A DNA stretch of 64,000 bases from Chryseobacterium sp. Tr-659. Its GTDB lineage: Bacteria; Bacteroidota; Bacteroidia; Flavobacteriales; Weeksellaceae. The stretch is taken from NCBI RefSeq assembly GCF_011752975.1, contig NZ_VWWP01000002.1, positions 434,001 through 498,000 on the forward strand, written 5' to 3'. The position numbers were made by a program, and so were the translations under genes. Position 1 is the stretch's first letter, and every line of letters begins with the position of its first letter. Under the pieces are notes generated by a model. It did not search any database. It was not told where the DNA came from and was given only the letters and a program-made list of their open reading frames with translations. This document shows, one piece after another, positions 16,353-25,524 of the stretch.

Positions 16353-16901
16353 TTATTCACGTGTGCTTTGTGCAAATTCTTTTAAAACTGTTTTCAGATC
16401 TTTGGCGCTTCCAATGGTATCAAAGGTAATATTATCTATTTTCCACTTTTTATCGGACTCTATTAAATGAATAGTATCCGTCCAGATTAATTTCGGAGAA
16501 GACATATCATATTCAAACTTTACGGGAACAACAGCTGTTTTTCCATTTACTTTTACGGATTGAATCTCATAATGGGTATACCCTTCATACAAGCTGGAAA
16601 AGATAGCTCCCTCAAAAATTAATGGCTTCTCATCAGGATGATCACTCTTTTTCACTTTTTCAATATCTTCTTTAGAAGCATTGATGGCGTTTTCCAAAGC
16701 TTTTTTCAGACCGGAAGAAAATAGATCGTTCGGAATAGGCTGGTTGTAAACAGCGTCATTAGATTTACCGTATTTTGAATAAAGTTCATTTACTTTAAGA
16801 GTAATAGCAGCATTGGGATTTAAAGTAACTTCCGTTGTTTCTTTCTTACAGGCTATAAAAAATAATAAAGTACCCAGATACAGAAATAATAGTTTTTTCA
16901 T
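16353..16901 (-). CDS. DUF3828-like lipoprotein
   Basis: A 182-residue lipoprotein: signal sequence MKKLLFLYLGTLLFFIAC ends in a lipobox with Cys18, followed by KKE. The mature part includes a helical N-terminal half and a β-sheet half (GYTHYEIQSVKVNGKTAVVPVKFEYD... LIESDKKWKIDNITF) that matches the NTF2-like layout of DUF3828-type proteins. Such proteins are thought to bind small ligands or partner proteins in the periplasm, but no function is established. Convergent with the bacteriocin-like gene. Confidence 0.65.
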   Translation of the reverse strand: MKKLLFLYLGTLLFFIACKKETTEVTLNPNAAITLKVNELYSKYGKSNDAVYNQPIPNDLFSSGLKKALENAINASKEDIEKVKKSDHPDEKPLIFEGAIFSSLYEGYTHYEIQSVKVNGKTAVVPVKFEYDMSSPKLIWTDTIHLIESDKKWKIDNITFDTIGSAKDLKTVLKEFAQSTRE

Positions 16902-17067
16902 TTACAAATAATATTTTCTGAAAAGATTCAAATCCTGTACCGGAAATTTGAAAAATAATGATGATCATTTAATAGGGTGTGCTATATCGAAAATCAATAA
17001 AGAAGTCTTGTAAATAAAATCACTACAATAACAAAAAATCAATACATTTGATATAGATAAAAAAATT

Positions 17068-17580
17068 GTGGATCCTATTCTTAACGTTGCTGTCCGTTCC
17101 CTGTGCGTTTACCTTTTTATGGTAATCGCCATTCGTTTATTCGGAAAAAACCAGTTGTCGCAGTTGAATGCCGGAGATGTCGTTTTGCTGCTGCTGATTT
17201 CAAATGCCGTTCAGAATGCAATGGTAGGACCAGATACCTCGTTACAGGGAGGAATTATTGCTGCGCTGGTTCTGTTTTTAGCAAATTTTATTTTGAAAAG
17301 GATAATGTTCTCCAGTCGTTCATTTCAAACTTTTATGGAAGACGAACCTGTTATTCTTATCAGAGATGGTGTGGCGGATCAGGCTGCTCTTAACAGGGTA
17401 AAAATTACCGAAAGCGAATTGGAAGAAGCAATAAGAGAACATGGTATTGAAAAGATAAAAAATGTAAAACTTTCCGTTCTGGAAGTGGATGGGAATATCA
17501 GTGTTGTATCTGAAGATGAGAAAAGCAAACAAACCCATTATTCAAGAATTAAAAGAAAAATTAAAAGAAAATACCATTAA
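17068..17580 (+). CDS. DUF421 (YetF-like) membrane protein
   Basis: A 170-residue inner-membrane protein with three N-terminal TM segments (VRSLCVYLFMVIAIRLFGK, AGDVVLLLLISNAVQNAMVG, GGIIAALVLFLANFILK) and the conserved R-LFGKNQLSQLNAGDVV motif of DUF421, then a cytoplasmic domain containing EPVILIRDGVAD and ITESELEEAIREHGI. The only in-frame start that fits is GTG at 17068, with TACATTTG (17043-17050) upstream. The next gene starts 4 bases after its stop, so the two are probably co-transcribed. The family's function is poorly known (spore germination and stress roles in Bacillus paralogues). Confidence 0.85.
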   Translation: MDPILNVAVRSLCVYLFMVIAIRLFGKNQLSQLNAGDVVLLLLISNAVQNAMVGPDTSLQGGIIAALVLFLANFILKRIMFSSRSFQTFMEDEPVILIRDGVADQAALNRVKITESELEEAIREHGIEKIKNVKLSVLEVDGNISVVSEDEKSKQTHYSRIKRKIKRKYH

Positions 17581-17584
17581 TACG

Positions 17585-18076
17585 ATGAATTACGAATTAA
17601 GAGAAATGCTTCCCAATGATGAACCCAGAGTGCTGGAGATCTTTAGACAAGGTGTAGACAGTGGCATCGCTACCCTGGAAACAGAAGTTCCTACTGCAGA
17701 AGCGTGGAGTATGGAATATTTCAATGATTGCCGCTGGGTATTGGAAAATGAAAATAATCAAGTAGTAGGATGGTGTGCCTTAAAACCGGTGAGCAAAAGA
17801 GAATGCTTTAAAGGAGTAGCAGAAGTAAGCATTTATTTTGATAATGAGTACCAGGGAAAGGGATTGGGTTCCGTATTGCTTAAAAAGATGATTTTGGATA
17901 GCGAGGATCACGGATTCTGGACTTTACAGACCAATATCTTCTCCGAAAATGAAACCTCAATCAGGTTTCATCAGAAAAATGGTTTCAGAACAGTGGGGGT
18001 GCGTAAGAAAATAGGAAAACTCAATGGCGAGTGGAAGGATCTTATTATGATGGAAAAAAGAAGCGAAATCGTTTAA
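17585..18076 (+). CDS. GNAT N-acetyltransferase, phosphinothricin acetyltransferase-like
   Basis: A 163-residue acetyl-CoA-dependent acetyltransferase. It begins at 17585 (MNYELREMLPNDEPRVLEIF), four bases after the DUF421 stop. Motif A is EVSIYFDNEYQGKGLGSVLLKKMI with the Q-G-K-G-L-G pyrophosphate loop; ENETSIRFHQKNGFRTVGVRKKIGKLNGEWKDLIMMEK is the C-terminal GNAT block typical of the PAT/Bar and methionine-sulfone acetyltransferase group. Likely substrates are glutamate analogues or other small amines; this cannot be decided from sequence. Confidence 0.85.
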   Translation: MNYELREMLPNDEPRVLEIFRQGVDSGIATLETEVPTAEAWSMEYFNDCRWVLENENNQVVGWCALKPVSKRECFKGVAEVSIYFDNEYQGKGLGSVLLKKMILDSEDHGFWTLQTNIFSENETSIRFHQKNGFRTVGVRKKIGKLNGEWKDLIMMEKRSEIV

Positions 18077-18232
18077 AAAAACATGAGATGGAAATTAAAA
18101 AATAACCGGCTATAAGGCTGTCCGTTATTCATTTTCAAATCCAGATTATTCCTTCTGAAATTTCTGCTTTTTTAATCTGTTTTGGCATTAACATTGATTA
18201 CTTTTATATGTAACAAAAAAAGTGACAATAAA

Positions 18233-18472
18233 ATGAAAACTATGTTTAAGGCTTTAATGGTCATGACAATAATATTCATGCTGTCATCTTGTACGGCAGA
18301 TGCATATTATGGAGTAAGAACGCCTGCATATGGATATTATGGACCAAGATACTATGGTTATGGCTATGGTCCCAGATATACACAGCGAGTATATGTTTAT
18401 GGTGGAGGTCACCACGGAGGATTTCATCATTCTTGGGGAGGCGGCGGCCATCATGGTGGATTTCACAGATAA
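18233..18472 (+). CDS. Small Tyr/Gly/His-rich lipoprotein
   Basis: A 79-residue protein with lipoprotein signal MKTMFKALMVMTIIFMLSSC (Cys20). The mature part is low complexity: a YGYYGPRYYGYGYGPRY stretch followed by GGGHHGGFHH and GGGGHHGGFHR blocks. The clustered histidines could bind metal ions, but that is only a suggestion. The start is placed at 18233 because it gives a canonical lipoprotein signal; the frame extends further upstream without support. Confidence 0.7.
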   Translation: MKTMFKALMVMTIIFMLSSCTADAYYGVRTPAYGYYGPRYYGYGYGPRYTQRVYVYGGGHHGGFHHSWGGGGHHGGFHR

Positions 18473-18486
18473 AAGAGTATAAAATA

Positions 18487-18515
18487 AAAAAGCACTGAAA
18501 ATTTCAGTGCTTTTG
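18487..18515. terminator. Bidirectional terminator between convergent genes
   Basis: Stem AAAAGCACTGA / TCAGTGCTTTT between the lipoprotein gene and the convergent DUF4286 gene, with A-run and T-run on either side. Confidence 0.88.
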
Positions 18516-18527
18516 TTTTATAGTATT

Positions 18528-18842
18528 TTACAACCTTGTTTTTTTCGGATTTAAGAAGGTATTAAAAATCATCACTTCCTGTCCGAATTTTTTTTCAATA
18601 TGCTCGGCAATATTCTTGAGCTCGCTTTCAATAAAATCACTTCTGAGTTCGTCATTATCAAAGATGAGAAGCAGGTTATAATTCTTACCTTCATCAATAT
18701 AATCGCTGTGAACTTCAGAAAGCATATACTTGCTCACATCCATTAAATTTTCGGTCATTAAAACCAATGTTTCATCAATATAATTTTCCCATTCTTCCAG
18801 GTTATCTTTCGTACAGTGGAAAGTTATACTCAATACGCTCAT
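18528..18842 (-). CDS. DUF4286 family protein
   Basis: A 104-residue cytoplasmic protein. The opening SVLSITFHCTKDNLEEWENYIDETLVLM and the later SKYMLSEVHSDYIDEGKNYNLLLIFDN follow the ferredoxin-like β-α-β pattern of DUF4286, a short family frequent in Bacteroidota and of unknown role. It lies divergent from gyrA; 148 bases separate the start codons. Confidence 0.7.
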   Translation of the reverse strand: MSVLSITFHCTKDNLEEWENYIDETLVLMTENLMDVSKYMLSEVHSDYIDEGKNYNLLLIFDNDELRSDFIESELKNIAEHIEKKFGQEVMIFNTFLNPKKTRL

Positions 18843-18990
18843 ATTTTAAGAATTTTTAAGATTTTGTGGATAAATTCTAGCACAAAAATCGGCATTTTTT
18901 TCGTAAATTAGCCCGTTAATAAAAATTGGAAATAAATAATTTTCAGACATACAGCTAAAGGTCTGACTATCATTATAATAAAATTTGTTT

Positions 18991-21594
18991 ATGCAAAAAG
19001 AAGGAGAAAGACTGATTCCTATCAACATTGTTGATGAAATGAAGTCGTCTTATATCGATTATTCGATGTCGGTTATCGTTTCAAGAGCGTTACCGGATGT
19101 AAGAGACGGCTTGAAACCCGTTCATAGAAGAGTGCTTTATGGTATGTATGGATTAGGGGTTTTTTCTAATAGAAAATATTTAAAATCTGCGAGAATTGTT
19201 GGGGATGTTTTGGGTAAATATCACCCGCACGGAGATTCCTCTGTATATGATGCGATGGTGAGAATGGCTCAGGACTGGAGCTTACGTTATCCTCAGGTAG
19301 ACGGACAGGGTAACTTCGGTTCCATGGATGGCGACCCGCCGGCAGCAATGCGTTATACCGAAGCTAGATTGAAAAAAATCTCTGATGAGGTGCTTTCAGA
19401 CTTAGACAAAGAAACAGTTGATTTCCAGAATAACTTCGACGACAGTTTACAGGAACCCACAGTAATGCCTACAAAGATTCCTAACCTTTTGGTAAACGGA
19501 GCTTCAGGTATTGCGGTAGGTATGGCAACCAATATGGCACCTCATAACCTGTCTGAATCAGTAGATGCAATCTGTGCATATATTGATAATAAAGATATTA
19601 CAATCGATGAGTTAATGCAGCATATTATTGCTCCGGACTTCCCTACGGGAGGAATTATCTATGGATATGACGGAGTAAGAGATGCATTCCATACAGGTAG
19701 AGGGAGAGTTGTTTTAAGAGCTAAAGTTAACTTTGAAGAAATCGGAAACAGAAACGCGATTATCGTTACTGAAGTTCCTTATCAGGTTAATAAAGCTGAA
19801 ATGATCGCCAGAACAGCAGAACTTGTTAAAGATGAAAAAATCCCTGGTATCCACGAGATCAGAGATGAATCAGACAGAAAAGGACTTCGCGTTGTATACG
19901 AATTAAAAAACGATGCAATCCCGAATGTTGTTCTTAACCTGTTATATAAATATACAGCACTTCAAACCTCTTTCAGTGTAAACAATATTGCATTGGTACA
20001 CGGAAGGCCTGAACAGCTGAACCTTAAAGATATTATTCATCATTTTGTAGAGCACAGACATGAAGTTATCGTAAGAAGAACTCAGTATGAGCTTAAGAAG
20101 GCAAAAGAAAGAGCACATATCCTTGAAGGATTCATGAAAGTGATTGGAAGTCAGGATGCTTTAGACAGAGCAATTTCCATTATCCGTCATAGTTCGAACC
20201 CTCAGGCTGCAAAAGAAGGCTTAATTGAAGCATTCGAACTTTCAGATATTCAGGCACAGGCAATCCTTGATCTTAGATTAGCTCGTTTAACAGGAATGGA
20301 GCTTGATAAGATCCGTGATGAATACGATGCAATCATGAAAGAAATTGCCAATTTGGAAGATATCTTAGCTAATGAGCCAAGAAGATTCCAGATCATAAAA
20401 GATGAATTGATCGAAGTCAAAGAAAAATACGGAGACGAAAGAAGAACCGAAATTGATTACTCAGGAGGAGAAATGTCTATTGAAGATATTATTCCGAACG
20501 AATCTGTGGTTCTTACGATTTCTCATGCAGGGTATATTAAGAGAACTTCACTTTCTGAATATAAAATTCAAAGTAGAGGAGGTGTAGGAAACAAAGCGGC
20601 TACAACAAGGGATTCCGACTTCCTTGAGTATATCGTTTCTGCAACCAACCACCAGTATATGCTATTCTTTACAGAGAAAGGAAGATGTTATTGGTTGAGA
20701 GTATTTGAAATTCCTGAAGGCTCAAAAACAGCAAAAGGAAGAGCGGTACAAAACCTTATCAATATTGAACCGGACGATAAGATCAAAGCATATATCAGAA
20801 CCAACAACCTGAAGGATTCCGAATATGTAAACCAGATGAGTGTAGTGATGGTAACCAAAAACGGTACAATTAAGAAAACATCACTGGAAGCCTATTCAAG
20901 ACCAAGGGTAAACGGGGTAAATGCAATTGAGATCAGAGATAATGACCAGTTATTAGGAGCTTACCTGACGAACGGAAATTCCCAGATTATGATCGCTACC
21001 AAAAATGGTAAATGTATCCGTTTCCCTGAAGAAAAAGTAAGAGAAGTAGGTAGAGGATCCATTGGAGTAAGAGGAATTTTGCTTGAAGATGGAGACGAGG
21101 CTATTGGTATGATTGTTGTGAATGATGTGGAAAACGAAACAGTACTTGTAGTATCCGAAAAAGGATATGGTAAGAGAACTGCAGTAGAAGACTACAGAAT
21201 TACCAACAGAGGAGGAAAAGGAGTTATTACCCTGAACATTACCGAAAAAACAGGAAATCTGATTGCTATTCAGAATGTAACAGACGAAGATGGATTGATG
21301 ATTATCAATAAATCCGGTGTTGCCATCAGAATGGGAATGGATGAAATGCGAGTAATGGGTAGAAATACTCAGGGAGTAAAGCTGATCAACCTTAAGAAAA
21401 ATGACGAAATTGCTGCTATTGCGAAAGTAGAAATGGATAAAGATGTAGAAGATGATTCTGAAGAAATAGAAGAGATTGAAGGAAATGAAGAAGTAATAGG
21501 GACACTATTTGATAACCAGGAAGACAATATAGCTCCTCAGGCTGATAATGAAAATTCAGCAGAGGAAAATGAGGATTCCGATTCTGAAGAATAA
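18991..21594 (+). CDS. gyrA: DNA gyrase subunit A
   Basis: An 867-residue type IIA topoisomerase subunit that breaks and rejoins DNA during negative supercoiling. The active-site tyrosine is Y122 (MRYTEARL), numbering identical to E. coli. The quinolone-determining region reads [10 protein letters not shown] (80-89 region) with S83 and D87, the susceptible-type residues. The C-terminal β-pinwheel contains SRGGVGNKA as a GyrA-box-like element, and the tail is strongly acidic (about 50 residues rich in Glu/Asp). Start at ATG 18991 ([13 protein letters not shown]) as usual in Flavobacteriia. ParC is excluded mainly by the N-terminal sequence and the box. Confidence 0.96.
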   Translation: MQKEGERLIPINIVDEMKSSYIDYSMSVIVSRALPDVRDGLKPVHRRVLYGMYGLGVFSNRKYLKSARIVGDVLGKYHPHGDSSVYDAMVRMAQDWSLRYPQVDGQGNFGSMDGDPPAAMRYTEARLKKISDEVLSDLDKETVDFQNNFDDSLQEPTVMPTKIPNLLVNGASGIAVGMATNMAPHNLSESVDAICAYIDNKDITIDELMQHIIAPDFPTGGIIYGYDGVRDAFHTGRGRVVLRAKVNFEEIGNRNAIIVTEVPYQVNKAEMIARTAELVKDEKIPGIHEIRDESDRKGLRVVYELKNDAIPNVVLNLLYKYTALQTSFSVNNIALVHGRPEQLNLKDIIHHFVEHRHEVIVRRTQYELKKAKERAHILEGFMKVIGSQDALDRAISIIRHSSNPQAAKEGLIEAFELSDIQAQAILDLRLARLTGMELDKIRDEYDAIMKEIANLEDILANEPRRFQIIKDELIEVKEKYGDERRTEIDYSGGEMSIEDIIPNESVVLTISHAGYIKRTSLSEYKIQSRGGVGNKAATTRDSDFLEYIVSATNHQYMLFFTEKGRCYWLRVFEIPEGSKTAKGRAVQNLINIEPDDKIKAYIRTNNLKDSEYVNQMSVVMVTKNGTIKKTSLEAYSRPRVNGVNAIEIRDNDQLLGAYLTNGNSQIMIATKNGKCIRFPEEKVREVGRGSIGVRGILLEDGDEAIGMIVVNDVENETVLVVSEKGYGKRTAVEDYRITNRGGKGVITLNITEKTGNLIAIQNVTDEDGLMIINKSGVAIRMGMDEMRVMGRNTQGVKLINLKKNDEIAAIAKVEMDKDVEDDSEEIEEIEGNEEVIGTLFDNQEDNIAPQADNENSAEENEDSDSEE

Positions 21595-21624
21595 ATTGTA
21601 CAATATAAATATAAAATAGTTATT

Positions 21625-22656
21625 ATGAAGAAACTAATTTTAGGAATGGCTATCGTTGCATCTGCCTTTGTTTTCGGACAAAAAGATGCAAATGCCCTGA
21701 ATGCTAAGCTTCAGACAGCCAATAAAGAGGCTATGGACGCTTACAACGCAAAGAATTACGCTGTTGCAGCACCTAAATTTATGGAAGTTTACGACTTGCT
21801 TAAAGCGAACGGTCAGGACAATAAAATATATGTGTATTATGCAGGATTGAGCCACGCACTAGCTAATAACAGTGATCAGTCTATTAAAATATTTACAGAT
21901 CTTGTGAATTCCGGATTTACAGGTGTCGAGACCAATTATACAGCAAAAGAAAAGAAAACCGGACAAGTTGTAAGTCTTGATAAAGGAACTTGGGAGTTGA
22001 TGAAGAAAAATTCGGACTATACTGATTTTAAAACAGAACAGACGAAAAGCATAGAGCCGGATTTATATGAGACCCTGTCTTCATTACTTCTTAGTGCAAA
22101 AAAACCTGAAGCTCTTACTGTTATTGAAAAGGGATTAGCTAAATTTCCTAACAATGCTAAACTTAAAGAAGCTCAGACTACCGCATATCTTCAGTCAGGA
22201 AATACAGATAAATTTGTTTCAGGGTTGAAAGAGCAGTTAGCTAAAAACCCTAACGATGCTACCAATTGGTATAACCTTGGAGTAATGCAGGCTAAAAGCC
22301 CGGCTACTGTTAATGATGCCCTAGAATCATTCAAAAAAGCAATTGAGCTTAAACCGGACTTCTCAGATGCATATCAAAACCTTGTATATACTACTATTGG
22401 TGACGATTCTAAAGTAGTAGGAGAGATCAATGCATTAAGAAAAGACAAACCAGATGAAGCTTCTAAATTGATTGATGCAAGAAGAGAGCGATTCAATAAG
22501 GCATTACCATTTGCAGAAGGCTGGTATAAAGCCAATCCAAAAAGTCTTGATGCGGTTTCTGCTTTAAAAGAAATCTATATCGTTACTAAAAACATGGATA
22601 AAGTTAAAGAAATGAAAGCTAAAGAAGCTGAGCTTACAGCAGCTGGAGCAAAATAA
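21625..22656 (+). CDS. Periplasmic tetratricopeptide repeat protein
   Basis: A 343-residue exported protein with a signal peptide (MKKLILGMAIVASAFVFGQ) and several TPR units, clearest at NATNWYNLGVMQAKSPATVNDALESFKKAIELKPDFSDAYQNL-like residues about 210-250 and at the N-terminus (AMDAYNAKNYAVAAPKFMEVYDLL). TPRs usually mediate protein contacts; no partner is evident. It starts 30 bases after gyrA without a terminator between them, so read-through from gyrA is possible. Confidence 0.82.
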   Translation: MKKLILGMAIVASAFVFGQKDANALNAKLQTANKEAMDAYNAKNYAVAAPKFMEVYDLLKANGQDNKIYVYYAGLSHALANNSDQSIKIFTDLVNSGFTGVETNYTAKEKKTGQVVSLDKGTWELMKKNSDYTDFKTEQTKSIEPDLYETLSSLLLSAKKPEALTVIEKGLAKFPNNAKLKEAQTTAYLQSGNTDKFVSGLKEQLAKNPNDATNWYNLGVMQAKSPATVNDALESFKKAIELKPDFSDAYQNLVYTTIGDDSKVVGEINALRKDKPDEASKLIDARRERFNKALPFAEGWYKANPKSLDAVSALKEIYIVTKNMDKVKEMKAKEAELTAAGAK

Positions 22657-22678
22657 TTATTTCTATAACCCAATTATA

Positions 22679-22712
22679 AAAACCGGAACATTTCTGTTCC
22701 GGTTTTGTTTTT
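22679..22712 (+). terminator. Terminator after TPR gene
   Basis: Perfect 12-bp stem AAAACCGGAACA / TGTTCCGGTTTT with a TTTC loop and a following T-rich run. Confidence 0.93.
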
Positions 22713-22866
22713 TATGTCGATTGTCTATTCTAAAAGCTCATTTCTACTGAATATCTGTAATCCAAAATACGGCATCCGAAATTTCTCTCTTTTATCGTAT
22801 TGATCCTTAAATTTCCCCCTCAGAAATTCTCTGTAATTCCGTATCTTTGAGAAAAATTTTTATAAG

Positions 22867-23703
22867 ATGATCGAGTGGAAAACCGCCAAGGAATACGAAG
22901 ATATTACCTATAAAAAATGTAACGGTGTAGCAAGAATTGCTTTCAACAGACCGGAGATACGTAATGCTTTCAGACCAAAAACAACTTCGGAACTATATGA
23001 TGCTTTTTACGATGCCTCTGAAGACCCTTCAATAGGAGTTGTATTACTCTCAGGAGAAGGACCAAGCCCTAAAGACGGAGGATGGGCATTTTGCAGTGGA
23101 GGAGACCAGAAAGCAAGAGGTCACCAGGGATACGTAGGAGAAGACGGAAGACACCGTTTAAATATCCTGGAAGTTCAACGTCTGATTCGTTTTATGCCAA
23201 AAGTGGTGATTGCAGTTGTTCCGGGATGGGCAGTTGGCGGAGGACACTCGCTTCATGTGGTTTGTGATCTAACTTTAGCAAGTGAAGAACACGCTATTTT
23301 TAAGCAGACAGATGCTGATGTTACAAGTTTCGACGGTGGTTACGGTTCTGCTTACCTTGCTAAAATGGTAGGACAGAAAAAAGCCCGTGAAATTTTCTTT
23401 TTAGGAAGAAATTACTCTGCTCAGGAAGCTTTGGAAATGGGGATGGTAAATAAAGTAGTTCCTCATGCAGAACTGGAAGATACAGCTTACGAATGGGCTC
23501 AGGAAATATTAGCAAAATCTCCTACATCAATCAGGATGCTGAAATTTGCTATGAACCTTACAGACGACGGTATGGTTGGACAGCAGGTTTTTGCAGGAGA
23601 AGCAACCCGTTTAGCATATATGACAGAAGAAGCTAAAGAAGGAAGAAATGCATTCCTCGAAAAAAGAAAACCCAATTTCGGAGAAGATCAATGGATATCT
23701 TAA
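22867..23703 (+). CDS. menB: 1,4-dihydroxy-2-naphthoyl-CoA synthase
   Basis: A 278-residue crotonase-fold enzyme that cyclises o-succinylbenzoyl-CoA in menaquinone biosynthesis. Diagnostic MenB blocks are present: FNRPEIRNAFRPKTTSEL, DGGWAFCSGGDQKARGHQGY (oxyanion-hole region), PGWAVGGGHSLHVVCDLTLAS and KQTDADVTSFDGGYGSAYLAKMVGQKKAREIFFLGR, which separates MenB from generic enoyl-CoA hydratases. TATCTTTG (22842-22849) is a -7-like element 17 nt before the ATG. menA follows after a hairpin-rich 72-base gap. Confidence 0.96.
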   Translation: MIEWKTAKEYEDITYKKCNGVARIAFNRPEIRNAFRPKTTSELYDAFYDASEDPSIGVVLLSGEGPSPKDGGWAFCSGGDQKARGHQGYVGEDGRHRLNILEVQRLIRFMPKVVIAVVPGWAVGGGHSLHVVCDLTLASEEHAIFKQTDADVTSFDGGYGSAYLAKMVGQKKAREIFFLGRNYSAQEALEMGMVNKVVPHAELEDTAYEWAQEILAKSPTSIRMLKFAMNLTDDGMVGQQVFAGEATRLAYMTEEAKEGRNAFLEKRKPNFGEDQWIS

Positions 23704-23715
23704 CATTAGTGATGA

Positions 23716-23772
23716 GTAATAAGTAATGAGCAATTTTTCATTACTTATTACCCATTGCTCATTACTTATAAA
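23716..23772 (+). promoter_or_regulatory. Alternative hairpins between menB and menA
   Basis: The arm GTAATAAGTAATG (23716-23728) pairs perfectly with 23739-23751 (13 bp). The overlapping arm ATAAGTAATGAGCAA (23719-23733) pairs perfectly with 23755-23769 (15 bp), ending 6 bases before the menA ATG. The two hairpins exclude each other. No T-run follows either, so neither is a standard terminator. The final 32 bases recur at 38377-38408. Confidence 0.5.
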
Positions 23773-23775
23773 TGT

Positions 23776-24705
23776 ATGACTGATTGGATAAAAGCCGCAA
23801 GGCTAAGAACTTTACCGCTTTCTCTAAGCGGAATTATTATGGGAGCCTTCATTGCAAAATGGAGACTTTACAGTGAAGGAGGAATCTGGGACTGGAAAAT
23901 TTTTGCACTGGCACTCTTGGTAACCCTTTTGTATCAGATCTTATCAAATTATGCCAATGATTATGGAGACGGAGTAAAAGGAACCGATGCCAAAAGAATC
24001 AATGAAGCAGAAGCAAGAGCCGTAGCATCAGGAAAAATTACTGCAAAACAGATGAAAAATGCTGTCATTCTTTTTTCTGTATTATCTTTTGTAGCTACGA
24101 TTGCTTTATTGTATGTTGCTTTCATTCCGAATTACATGAATGAATTCTATATCTTCATAGGATTAGGTGTGGCAAGTATTCTGGCTGCTATCGGATATAC
24201 AGTAGGGAAAAAACCTTACGGATACATGGGGCTGGGAGATATTTTTGTATTTATCTTTTTTGGGCTGGTCTCCGTATGTGGAAGCTATTTTCTGTTTACG
24301 AAAACATTCAGCTGGGATATGTTATTGCCGGGAACCGCTGTTGGAATGATGAGTATGGCAGTTCTAAACCTGAATAACATGAGGGATATTGAAAGCGATA
24401 GACTATCAGGAAAAAATAGTTTTGCATTGAGAATCGGATTCAAAAATGCAATGATCTATGAAATGATCCTGTTACAGCTTCCATTAATATTAATTCTTAT
24501 CTTTTTAGGTATAAACGGATTTATCCAGACACAAAACTATTATGTGTTCATTGTAATGATCCTTTTATTCCCGTTAATGAAACTAAGAAGAAATATCATG
24601 TCGGTAAAAGAGCCGAAAGAATTAGATCAGTATTTAAAGCAGGTTGGAATCATGACGTTTGTAATGGCAATTCTTACGGCAGCCGGACTTAATTTATTTA
24701 ACTAA
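23776..24705 (+). CDS. menA: 1,4-dihydroxy-2-naphthoate polyprenyltransferase
   Basis: A 309-residue UbiA-superfamily membrane prenyltransferase that attaches the isoprenoid chain to 1,4-dihydroxy-2-naphthoate, yielding demethylmenaquinone. The first Asp-rich motif is NYANDYGDGVKGTD (about residues 62-75) and the second is NNMRDIESD in the C-terminal half; eight to nine hydrophobic helices are visible. The start at 23776 (MTDWIKAARLRTLPLSLSG) is the usual MenA N-terminus; a longer TTG-initiated frame reads into the repeat element and is doubtful. It lies directly downstream of menB. Confidence 0.93.
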   Translation: MTDWIKAARLRTLPLSLSGIIMGAFIAKWRLYSEGGIWDWKIFALALLVTLLYQILSNYANDYGDGVKGTDAKRINEAEARAVASGKITAKQMKNAVILFSVLSFVATIALLYVAFIPNYMNEFYIFIGLGVASILAAIGYTVGKKPYGYMGLGDIFVFIFFGLVSVCGSYFLFTKTFSWDMLLPGTAVGMMSMAVLNLNNMRDIESDRLSGKNSFALRIGFKNAMIYEMILLQLPLILILIFLGINGFIQTQNYYVFIVMILLFPLMKLRRNIMSVKEPKELDQYLKQVGIMTFVMAILTAAGLNLFN

Positions 24706-24722
24706 ATCTAAAATATTACATC

Positions 24723-25169
24723 ATGAATTCTAAGATCTATGTTGAAGCTCAAATGCTTATCAGAAAACCGGTTGAAGATGTTTTTGAAGCATTCATCAAT
24801 CCTGAAGTAACAACCAATTTCTGGTTTACAAAATCTACCGGAAAATTGGAACAAGGTAAAACCGTTACCTGGGAATGGGAGATGTACGGAGTAAAAAATG
24901 TAGTGAAAGCTCATGAGATTATTCCGAATCAATTGATCAAAACAGAATGGGGGGAACCTTCAACGAATGTAGACTATGAATTCAAAACAATGGAAAAAGG
25001 AACTCTTGTTATCATTAAAAGCTACGGATTCAGCCAGGCGGGCGAAGATCTGTTAAAAGTAATTAATGACAATACGGGTGGTTTTACGACTGTTTTAGAC
25101 GGTTGTAAAGCCTATCTGGAACATGGAATCAATCTAAGGCTTATTGAGGATAAATTCCCACAAAAATAA
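24723..25169 (+). CDS. SRPBCC (AHSA1-like) domain protein
   Basis: A 148-residue START/Bet v1-like fold protein: IRKPVEDVFEAFINPEVTTNFWFTKSTGKLEQGKTVTWEWEMYG is the classical opening of the AHSA1-type family (SRPBCC), and FTTVLDGCKAYLEHGINLRLIEDKFP is the C-terminal helix lining the ligand pocket. Such proteins bind hydrophobic ligands or act as co-chaperone-like factors; the ligand here is unknown. It starts 17 bases after menA and is probably in the same transcript. Confidence 0.85.
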   Translation: MNSKIYVEAQMLIRKPVEDVFEAFINPEVTTNFWFTKSTGKLEQGKTVTWEWEMYGVKNVVKAHEIIPNQLIKTEWGEPSTNVDYEFKTMEKGTLVIIKSYGFSQAGEDLLKVINDNTGGFTTVLDGCKAYLEHGINLRLIEDKFPQK

Positions 25170-25174
25170 ACAGC

Positions 25175-25462
25175 ATGAAGACTGCTTTAAAAATATCTTC
25201 TTGTCTATCTGTTATTTTAGCTTTATTACTTATTTATTATTTGATTCAGGAGCTAAGCAGGGGTATGTCAATTGTTGAAATTGATTTTATAGCTGCATTG
25301 ATTACGTTGATTATCATATCCAATGCTATTTTAGCTTTTTATGTGTTAATCGGAAAATTAAAACCAGTGAAGCCTTTATTGGTGCTCCAGATTTTAATAA
25401 TAATCCCAACATGTTTACTATTATACGAGTTTTTTTTAAAACCTCCGATGGGATGTTCTTAA
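25175..25462 (+). CDS. Small hypothetical membrane protein
   Basis: A 95-residue protein with three hydrophobic segments (ISSCLSVILALLLIYYLIQ, FIAALITLIIISNAILAFYVLI, PLLVLQILIIIPTCLLLYEFF) and a short PPMGCS tail. I do not recognise a family. It begins 5 bases after the SRPBCC gene and is probably translated from the same message. Confidence 0.6.
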   Translation: MKTALKISSCLSVILALLLIYYLIQELSRGMSIVEIDFIAALITLIIISNAILAFYVLIGKLKPVKPLLVLQILIIIPTCLLLYEFFLKPPMGCS

Positions 25463-25524
25463 ATTAAAAAGATGTTTTTGTGATGCATCATCTTTATTCA
25501 AAAAATTTTAAAACTAAATTTAAA

